Positions 1 to 4,574 of a DNA stretch of 6,199 bases are shown piece after piece. Below the pieces are notes generated by a model. The model did no database searches. It was given only the letters and a program-made list of their open reading frames with translations, and had not been told where the DNA came from. The position numbers were made by a program, and so were the translations under genes. This DNA comes from Deltaproteobacteria bacterium. GTDB lineage: Bacteria > Desulfobacterota > DSM-4660 > Desulfatiglandales > Desulfatiglandaceae. Within the stretch, counting starts at the first letter, position 1, and the number at the start of each line of letters is the position of its first letter. The stretch spans positions 1 to 6,199 of the forward strand of contig JAGHEC010000468.1 of assembly GCA_021159525.1 (NCBI GenBank). The letters run 5' to 3'.

Positions 1-341
1 ATAACTGCGAACCTAGTGCCGGGGCAGAAGAATTTTTCTTCCGCTCCGGGCCTCCGGGCTGGTCTCTTGAGTGACTTATCTGCGGGGGACACCCGCCTGC
101 AAAGCCCAATTGAGCGTTCTTGCCAAGACTTTCGTCCCGTGGATTTGCGATGGCAGAAGGAAGTAACATGGGTAACAAGGCAATGGCGGGCAGGCTTGCC
201 CCTTTGGCATTCTCGCATTCGTCGAGCTGCGGCTTCCCCCACTGATAAGTCACAAAGGGTTGGCGCCCTCCTCTCCGAGGCGGAGGCCGGGAGTCGCGTC
301 GTCGGAAAAACCCTCCTGGCCCTGTTCATTGAGCTGTTATT
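1..341 (-). repeat. Foldback repeat, copy 1 (long form, left tip outside window)
   Basis: This non-coding stretch matches the reverse complement of the shorter copy at 1915-2038. Positions 18-42 agree at 23 of 25 bases with the complement of 1973-1997, positions 292-300 agree at 9 of 9 with the complement of 1953-1961, and positions 304-340 agree without gaps at 30 of 37 with the complement of 1916-1952. Between these blocks copy 1 carries roughly 240 extra bases. The element folds back on itself: 21-37 pairs with 306-322 (13 of 17), 44-56 with 281-293 (12 of 13), and 71-89 with 235-253 (17 of 19). The right tip reads ATTGAGCTGTTAT; about 25 bases of the left tip are missing by comparison with copy 2. 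One frame stays open through it, but its translation looks like no known domain. A non-autonomous transposable element or structured intergenic repeat fits best. Confidence 0.75.
71..253. repeat. Nested inverted-repeat pair inside copy 1
   Basis: GTGACTTATCTGCGGGGGA at 71-89 is matched by the reverse complement of 235-253 at 17 of 19 bases, with a 10-base perfect outer core (71-80 and 244-253). The 145 bases between the arms hold no convincing gene. This block is absent from copy 2, so it is either a separate small element that inserted into copy 1 or the apex of the full-length element that copy 2 has lost. I see no clear direct repeat at its borders, which favours the second view. Confidence 0.6.
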
Positions 342-375
342 CCATATTCATCAAATACGGCTTTTTTTAATTACA

Positions 376-1752
376 ATGGTAAAACTGCCCCGTCAACTAA
401 TGGATATGCTTTCAGATCCAGTAGCTGTTATGGACAAAAACGGCGAGGTGGTATATGCGAACAGCGCTTTTCAAAGGCTATACAATCCCTTTCATGACCC
501 CTCTAGAAAAACGCCTTGTCGGGAGTTGCAGAACCTGAATCTCAGGTTCTTACGATCAGGTGAAGTTTTTACCTCAGAACGTGTCTTAGTCCGGCCTATT
601 GGCAAAAAGTTCGAAGTTTTTGTTTACTCTTTAGACAGGAGGAAGCAGGCACAGGTCCTGAATCTTGTTCTTGTAAAAATCGAGGATCATCGAAAGGAGA
701 CGGAATTTACCATTGCCGACGAACTGGTAAATTCCTATATCAATGAACAAAAGATCCTTTCACAAAGGCTGACCCGCGAGTTTCGTGATTTGAAAGGCGA
801 GGACCCCGCATTTAAGATGGCGCTCATCAATGCCCGGAAGGCTTCCAGGACGGATTTGCCTATCTTAATCATTGGCGAGAGCGGCACCGGCAAGGAACTC
901 CTGGCGCGTGCCATTCACAGGGCCAGTTCGCGAGGGAAAATGCCTTTCGTTGATATAAATTCTGCGACTCTCCCGGATAACCTCATAGAAAGCGAGCTTT
1001 TCGGGTATGAGCGCGGCGCCTTTACGGGGGCACGGCGGGAAGGAAAACGCGGGCTTTTTGATCAGGCCCATAAAGGGAGCGTATTTATGGATGAAATCGG
1101 AGATGCCTCCCCTCAGACCCAGGCAAAAATCCTTCGGGTCCTGCAAGAGTGGCAGTTTAAAAGGATCGGAGGTTCCCGGAATATCCGGGTGGATGTTCGT
1201 CTCATTTCAGCGACCAACAAAGACCTGTCCGCCTTGATTGCTGAAGGAAAGTTCCGCGAAGACCTGTTCTACCGTTTGAATACCATAACTATCAACCTGC
1301 CGCCTTTGAGAGAACGTCGGACTGACATCCCCCTGTTAGTGAATCATTTCTTGATGGAATATGCCCGATCAGAGAGGCGGGAGCTAAGGTTTTCCCCCGA
1401 TTCCATGGAGTTGATGGAATCCTACGAATGGCCCGGAAATGTGCGAGAGCTGAAAGGCGTGGTGGACTATGCCGCCACCATGGCCACAGGCTCTCTGCTA
1501 ACCCCCGATTCACTTCCCAGTTTTTTGTATGCTCAAGATAAACCCCGCCGAAAGAAAAACAGGCAGAGTGATTTACCCTATTTTATGGCCGCAGGCAGGA
1601 AAAGCCTCCTTGCCACGGTACTCCGGCAAGTGGAAAGGAACCTGATCAAGAAAGTGCTTGAAAGGTCGAGAACCAAAACAGAGGCCATTCAGATCCTCGG
1701 CATAAGCAGGAGAACTTTTTACGCCAAGATCAAAGAATACAATCTCGAATAG
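376..1752 (+). CDS. PAS-domain sigma-54-dependent transcriptional activator
   Basis: This is a bacterial enhancer-binding protein that uses ATP hydrolysis to let sigma-54 RNA polymerase open its promoter. From the ATG at 376 it has 458 residues. An N-terminal PAS sensor covers about residues 5-105 (LSDPVAVMDKNGEVVYANSA), followed by a helical linker. The AAA+ domain covers about 140-370, with Walker A GESGTGKE (167-174), an intact GAFTGA sigma-54 contact loop (214-219), Walker B VFMDEIGD (236-243), the FREDLFYRL arginine-finger region (293-301) and WPGNVREL (352-359). A Fis-type helix-turn-helix lies at about 424-455 (EAIQILGISRRTFYAKIKEY). The frame is open back to a GTG at 16, but that part is the repeat and has no domain character. 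No good Shine-Dalgarno precedes 376; ATG 400 is the main alternative start. The gene lies just upstream of a sigma-54 promoter and a catabolic operon, its likely target. The ligand is unknown. Confidence 0.93.
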   Translation: MVKLPRQLMDMLSDPVAVMDKNGEVVYANSAFQRLYNPFHDPSRKTPCRELQNLNLRFLRSGEVFTSERVLVRPIGKKFEVFVYSLDRRKQAQVLNLVLVKIEDHRKETEFTIADELVNSYINEQKILSQRLTREFRDLKGEDPAFKMALINARKASRTDLPILIIGESGTGKELLARAIHRASSRGKMPFVDINSATLPDNLIESELFGYERGAFTGARREGKRGLFDQAHKGSVFMDEIGDASPQTQAKILRVLQEWQFKRIGGSRNIRVDVRLISATNKDLSALIAEGKFREDLFYRLNTITINLPPLRERRTDIPLLVNHFLMEYARSERRELRFSPDSMELMESYEWPGNVRELKGVVDYAATMATGSLLTPDSLPSFLYAQDKPRRKKNRQSDLPYFMAAGRKSLLATVLRQVERNLIKKVLERSRTKTEAIQILGISRRTFYAKIKEYNLE

Positions 1753-1764
1753 CCAATCTCATTT

Positions 1765-1781
1765 TGTTTACTTATTAGACA
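1765..1781. promoter_or_regulatory. Candidate upstream activator site (imperfect palindrome)
   Basis: TGTTTACTTATTAGACA is an imperfect 17-base palindrome (12 of 17 self-complementary) of the TGT-N11-ACA type. Its centre is about 109 bases upstream of the start point predicted from the -24/-12 promoter, within the usual range for sigma-54 activator sites. It lies in an AT-rich stretch where such dyads can occur by chance, and no clear second copy was seen. Binding by the neighbouring regulator is inference. Confidence 0.35.
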
Positions 1782-1855
1782 TTAAATCCCACCTTTATCC
1801 GCTTCCTTTCCTTCCTTCCTGAAAATATTATTACAAATCAACTAATTACCCTCTA

Positions 1856-1871
1856 TGGCCCGTTTATTGCC
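1856..1871 (+). promoter_or_regulatory. Sigma-54 (-24/-12) promoter
   Basis: TGGCCCGTTTATTGCC matches the sigma-54 consensus TGGCACG-N4-TTGCW at all fixed positions except A to C at the fifth base and C in the final A/T position. The essential GG (1857-1858) and GC (1869-1870) have the exact 10-base separation. Transcription would start near 1882 and run toward the acyl-CoA dehydrogenase gene, giving a leader of about 260 bases. The gene directly upstream encodes a sigma-54 activator, which strongly supports a real promoter controlling the operon. Confidence 0.8.
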
Positions 1872-1907
1872 TGGATTGGTATGCGTGAGTATTCATTTCC
1901 CGCTTCG

Positions 1908-1916
1908 GTTGAGTCG
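1908..1916 (+). repeat. 9-bp direct repeat, left flank of repeat copy 2
   Basis: GTTGAGTCG occurs here and again at 2038-2046, on either side of the palindromic element. The arrangement looks like a target-site duplication left by transposition. The last two bases overlap the tip of the terminal inverted repeat, so the true duplication may be 7-9 bp. Confidence 0.6.
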
Positions 1917-2038
1917 TAATAGCTCAATAAATAGGGGCAGGAGAGTTTTTCTGACGCGACTGCCGGGAGGGGGGAAGAAAAATCCTCCTGCCCCGGCGGT
2001 ACGTTCACTGTGCTTCCCCTAAATATTGAGCTGTTACG
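1915..2038 (+). repeat. Foldback repeat, copy 2 (short, MITE-like)
   Basis: This 124-base element begins and ends with 26-base imperfect terminal inverted repeats: 1915-1940 pairs with 2013-2038 at 22 of 26 positions, with the shared core AGCTCAATA. An inner stem pairs 1934-1950 with 1978-1994 at 15 of 17. It encodes no protein. It is an internally shortened, inverted relative of the element at 1-341. Small size, terminal inverted repeats and flanking 9-bp direct repeats are the marks of a miniature inverted-repeat transposable element. It sits between the sigma-54 promoter and the first operon gene, so it would be transcribed as part of the leader. Confidence 0.78.
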
Positions 2039-2046
2039 TTGAGTCG
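2038..2046 (+). repeat. 9-bp direct repeat, right flank of repeat copy 2
   Basis: This second GTTGAGTCG matches 1908-1916 exactly. Together the two bracket the foldback element and suggest a target-site duplication. Confidence 0.6.
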
Positions 2047-2129
2047 CTAATATCCCAAATCAGCGATGTCGAAAAGAAACAAAAAGGGGTAAATGCGAAC
2101 CATCTATTTGGGGGATGATTATTGACAAT

Positions 2130-2134
2130 GGAGG
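2130..2134 (+). promoter_or_regulatory. Ribosome binding site of the acyl-CoA dehydrogenase gene
   Basis: GGAGG lies nine bases before the ATG at 2144 and supports that start. It is framed by a short perfect inverted repeat, AATGG (2127-2131) and CCATT (2135-2139), which could fold the site into a small hairpin, though a stem this short is probably weak. Confidence 0.75.
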
Positions 2135-2143
2135 CCATTTAAA

Positions 2144-3298
2144 ATGGATTTTAGTATTCCTGAAGATCTCAGGATGATGCAGAAGACAATTAGAAGGTTT
2201 GTGGAAAAGGACCTTGAGCCTATTTCGAGACAGGTGGAGGAGGAAGGGCGCATCCCTGAGGAGATTGTCCAAAAGATGCGCGAATTGGGGCTGTTCGGTC
2301 TTCCCATCCCTGAAGAATATGGAGGTCTGGGGCTGAGTACCCTGGGTGAGATCCTTGTATACGAGGAGTTGACCAAGACCAATGCCTGTTTTCGTTCCCG
2401 GATAGGGACGAGTAATGGCATAGGTTCCATGGGCATCCTCATGGACGGAACAGAAGACCAGAAACAGAAATATCTGCCCCGGATTGCCAGCGGAGAATGG
2501 ACCGCCGCCTTTGCCCTGTCCGAACCCGAAGCAGGCTCTGATGCGGCCAATATCAGGACCGAGGCGGTATTAGACGGGGACCGCTGGGTGCTTGATGGTA
2601 TGAAGCACTTTATTACCAACGGGGACATTGCCCATGTCTTTACAACCATGGCTGTAACCGACAAAAGCAAAGGGAGCCGCGGAGGTATAACTGCCTTTAT
2701 TATCGAGAAAGATATGCCCGGTTTTTCCGTGGGCGTCATTGAAAAGAAGATGGGCCTGAGAGGTTCCAATACCAATGAGCTGATTTTTGACAACTGTATG
2801 GTTCCAAAAGAGAATGTGATCGGGGGCGATGACATGGTTGGTCAGGGATTCAAGACGGCCATGCGTGTTTTAGATAAAGGTAGGTTAACCATGGGGGCAT
2901 GCGCATTAGGTGCATCCCAAAGGCTCCTTGAGATGTGTGTTGACTATGCAAAACAAAGGGTGCAATTCGGCAAACCCATTGGCCAGTTTCAGATGATCCA
3001 GGCCATGTTGGCCGATATGGCAACTGAAATATATGCAGCGCGCCAGATGCTTTATCATGCAGCATGGTTGAGGGACCAGGGAAAAAGAATTACCCGTGAA
3101 GCAGCAATGGTGAAGCTGTTCTGTACGGAAATGGGTAGCCGGATAGCGGACAAAGCAATACAGATATTCGGCGGAATGGGCTATATGAAGGAACTCCCTG
3201 TGGAGATGTTTTATCGTGATGTTCGTCTTTACAGGATATTTGAGGGTACCAGCGAGATACAGAGGGTGGTTATTGCAAGAAATTTGTTGAAGGAATAA
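2144..3298 (+). CDS. Acyl-CoA dehydrogenase, possibly for a carboxylated acyl-CoA
   Basis: This FAD enzyme would introduce the alpha-beta double bond into an acyl-CoA and pass electrons to electron-transfer flavoprotein in the cytoplasm. At 384 residues it has full family length. Visible hallmarks are the flavin/substrate motif AFALSEPEAGSD (122-133), ITNG (157-160), GLRGSNTNELIFDNCMVP (204-221), RVQFGKPIGQFQ (272-283), IFGGMGYMKE (341-350) and the C-terminal YRIFEGTSEIQ with the expected catalytic base Glu367. Residues Arg84-Ser85 (in ACFRSRIGTS) align without gaps with the Arg94-Ser95 region of glutaryl-CoA dehydrogenase, where the arginine contacts the distal carboxylate. The positions matching Glu87 and Tyr369 of that enzyme are Thr77 and Phe366. 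This suggests a dicarboxylic-type substrate that is not decarboxylated, but the exact substrate cannot be read from sequence. It is the first gene after the sigma-54 promoter; the next gene starts 37 bases after its stop. Confidence 0.93.
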   Translation: MDFSIPEDLRMMQKTIRRFVEKDLEPISRQVEEEGRIPEEIVQKMRELGLFGLPIPEEYGGLGLSTLGEILVYEELTKTNACFRSRIGTSNGIGSMGILMDGTEDQKQKYLPRIASGEWTAAFALSEPEAGSDAANIRTEAVLDGDRWVLDGMKHFITNGDIAHVFTTMAVTDKSKGSRGGITAFIIEKDMPGFSVGVIEKKMGLRGSNTNELIFDNCMVPKENVIGGDDMVGQGFKTAMRVLDKGRLTMGACALGASQRLLEMCVDYAKQRVQFGKPIGQFQMIQAMLADMATEIYAARQMLYHAAWLRDQGKRITREAAMVKLFCTEMGSRIADKAIQIFGGMGYMKELPVEMFYRDVRLYRIFEGTSEIQRVVIARNLLKE

Positions 3299-3323
3299 CG
3301 AGTTGGATGGATTGAAGCGAGAC

Positions 3324-3328
3324 AGGAG
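3324..3328 (+). promoter_or_regulatory. Ribosome binding site deciding the 3-hydroxyacyl-CoA dehydrogenase start
   Basis: AGGAG lies seven bases before the ATG at 3336. It favours that ATG over the in-frame TTG at 3303, which has no comparable site and would add eleven charged residues in front of the normal start of the Rossmann fold. Confidence 0.75.
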
Positions 3329-3335
3329 AGAGGAA

Positions 3336-4211
3336 ATGAGTATTGATAAGGTGTTTATCGTTGGCGCCGGTTTGATGGGCAGCGGCATAGCTCAGGCATG
3401 TGCCCAGTCCGGCATTGAGGTGATTCTAAATGATGTCAATCAGGAGGCTGTAGATAAGGGACTGAAGAATATTGAGTGGTCGGTCGGCAAATTTATTGAG
3501 AAAGGGAAGCTTTTTGAGACTAAGGAGACGGTCCTTGGCCGCATTAAAACCGCTACCGATTTATCGCAGGCCTGTGATGTTGATCTGGCAGTTGAAGCCG
3601 TGTTTGAAAACCTGGAAATAAAGCAGGAGATATTCAAAAAACTGGATGAAAACTGCGGTCCTGGCACCTTTCTGGCCAGCAATACATCTGCCATACCCAT
3701 TACGGAACTTGGTGCGGTAACCCAACGTCCCGACAAAGTGTTAGGCCTTCATTTCTTTAACCCTGTTCCAATGATGCAGGCAGTGGAGGTTATAAAGGGT
3801 GTCGGCACTTCAGAAGAAACTATGCAGGCCGGTCTGGATTTTATCAGGAGATTGGGAAAGGAACCCATACGTGTAGAAAGTGATGTGCCGGGATTTCTAT
3901 TAAACCGGATCAATCTCATAAGTTATGTTGAGGCGATTCGTTTGTTTGAGCAGGGTATCGGTTCTGTTGAAGACATTGACAAAGGATTCCGGCTCGCTTT
4001 TGGAAGAAAAATGGGTCCATTTGAGACCGGTGATATGGTTGGATTGGATGTCTCTTACGGGGCGCTAAGGGCAATATATGAAGAAAGCAGGGATATTCGT
4101 TATTATCCTCCGCAGTTGCTAAGACGGAAGGTAAAGGCGGGACAGTTAGGACGAAAGACCGGCAGGGGATGGTATAAGTATGATGACGCTGGAACACGAA
4201 AGGGGAATTAA
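3336..4211 (+). CDS. 3-hydroxyacyl-CoA dehydrogenase (NAD-dependent)
   Basis: This enzyme oxidises an (S)-3-hydroxyacyl-CoA to the 3-ketoacyl-CoA with NAD, the third step of beta-oxidation. From ATG 3336 it has 291 residues, the usual single-domain length of the 3-hydroxybutyryl-CoA dehydrogenase type. The Rossmann motif GAGLMG is at 10-15 with the NAD-ribose aspartate at about 33 (LNDVN). LGLHFFNPVPMMQAVEVIKG carries the catalytic His139 and its partner Glu151, with Asn142 between them, and PGFLLNR (about 185-191) marks the entry to the helical C-terminal domain. The C-terminus is intact (GRKTGRGWYKY). Its last 32 bases overlap the reading frame of the crotonase remnant. The substrate is likely the hydrated product of the upstream dehydrogenase, but a short-chain role such as 3-hydroxybutyryl-CoA cannot be excluded. 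Confidence 0.93.
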   Translation: MSIDKVFIVGAGLMGSGIAQACAQSGIEVILNDVNQEAVDKGLKNIEWSVGKFIEKGKLFETKETVLGRIKTATDLSQACDVDLAVEAVFENLEIKQEIFKKLDENCGPGTFLASNTSAIPITELGAVTQRPDKVLGLHFFNPVPMMQAVEVIKGVGTSEETMQAGLDFIRRLGKEPIRVESDVPGFLLNRINLISYVEAIRLFEQGIGSVEDIDKGFRLAFGRKMGPFETGDMVGLDVSYGALRAIYEESRDIRYYPPQLLRRKVKAGQLGRKTGRGWYKYDDAGTRKGN

Positions 4212-4563
4212 ATGGACCAGGCGCGCCCTTTATCATGTCCCGTTGGGGAAACTCAAAGAACTGGTTTACTCGGGAGATATGATCGACGCGGGTGAGGCAT
4301 TTCGATTAGGGCTGGTGGAAAAGGTTACGCCACCTGGCAGGGTGATGGAAGCGGCCATGGAACTTGCATCCAGGATTATAAAGAGAGGTCCGCTGAGCGT
4401 GGCAGCGGCCAAAAAGGTCCTCAACAGGACCCGTGATCTGCCGCTAAGTGACGGCCTGGAGTTGGAATCGGATTTCTGGGCCAATCTTACGGCCACCGAA
4501 GATATGAAGGAAGGGGCACGGGCCTTCATAGAAAAAAGGAAACCGGAATATAAGGGCAAATAG
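4180..4563 (+). pseudogene. Enoyl-CoA hydratase (crotonase) remnant, C-terminal half only
   Basis: The 127-residue frame matches only the C-terminal half of a crotonase: GKLKELVYSGDMIDAGEAFRLGLVEKV (about 23-49), KRGPLSVAAAKKVLNR (68-83) and the terminal ATEDMKEGARAFIEKRKPEYKGK (105-127). A normal family member has about 260 residues. The missing first half holds the oxyanion-hole segment and both catalytic glutamates (Glu144 and Glu164 in rat mitochondrial hydratase), so this product cannot be a working hydratase. The first twenty or so residues, up to about position 4230, do not look like crotonase. The frame starts inside the end of the preceding gene, which suggests an internal deletion that joined the two. 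The remaining frame is intact with no stop, so the loss may be recent, or the fragment may still be translated: AGGGG at 4164-4168 lies 11 bases before ATG 4180. Confidence 0.8.
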
Positions 4564-4564
4564 G

Positions 4565-4569
4565 GGAGG
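4565..4569 (+). promoter_or_regulatory. Ribosome binding site supporting the TTG start of the thiolase gene
   Basis: GGAGG sits directly behind the stop codon of the crotonase remnant (TAG, 4561-4563) and five bases before the TTG at 4575. No in-frame ATG lies near, and the protein must begin here to keep the conserved first strand (EDAVIVSGVRTPVG), so the TTG start is well supported. The overlap suggests translational coupling to the upstream frame. Confidence 0.75.
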
Positions 4570-4574
4570 GTCAA

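Larger units (their letters stand above)
1882..2143 (+). promoter_or_regulatory. Predicted long 5' leader of the catabolic operon
   Basis: If the -24/-12 promoter is used, the transcript begins near 1882 and carries about 260 untranslated bases. Most of its structure comes from repeat copy 2 (1915-2038). Within it GGGGCAG at 1934-1940 can pair either with CTGCCCC at 1988-1994, as part of an inner 15 of 17 stem, or with CTTCCCC at 2013-2019, as part of the outer stem, so two overlapping folds are possible. No run of T follows a stem, so I see no intrinsic terminator. The last 100 bases are AT-rich and hold no recognised riboswitch or gene. A regulatory role is speculation. Confidence 0.4.

Noticed and set aside
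109..119. AATTGAGCGTT as a third copy of the repeat tip
   Set aside because: It shares only about eight bases with the ATTGAGCTGTTA tip and the flanking bases do not align with either copy.
329..356. TTGAGC / TCAAAT as a sigma-70 promoter for the regulator
   Set aside because: Each hexamer matches only 4 of 6 and the spacer is 16; the TTGAGC is part of the repeat tip. Too weak to list as a feature.
361..370. Run of T at 362-368 as an intrinsic terminator
   Set aside because: No GC-rich stem lies directly before it; the preceding bases are AT-rich and unpaired.
2123..2150. TTGACA at 2123-2128 as a sigma-70 -35 box
   Set aside because: A -10 box at normal spacing would fall inside the coding sequence after the ATG at 2144 and no good match exists there.
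2119..2835. 238-codon open frame on the - strand
   Set aside because: It lies antisense to the strongly conserved acyl-CoA dehydrogenase, its translation shows no recognisable domain and no ribosome binding site was seen. It is a shadow frame.
3303..3335. TTG at 3303 as start of the 3-hydroxyacyl-CoA dehydrogenase
   Set aside because: The ATG at 3336 has AGGAG seven bases upstream and gives the usual family N-terminus a few residues before the Rossmann motif.
2906..3388. 160-codon open frame on the - strand
   Set aside because: It spans the end of the acyl-CoA dehydrogenase gene and the start of the next gene in antisense; both sense proteins are clearly real and this translation has no family features.
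4212..4295. 27-codon frame starting at the ATG directly after the 3-hydroxyacyl-CoA dehydrogenase stop
   Set aside because: It is short, in a different frame from the crotonase remnant, and its translation resembles nothing; it appears to be a chance frame in the deletion junction.
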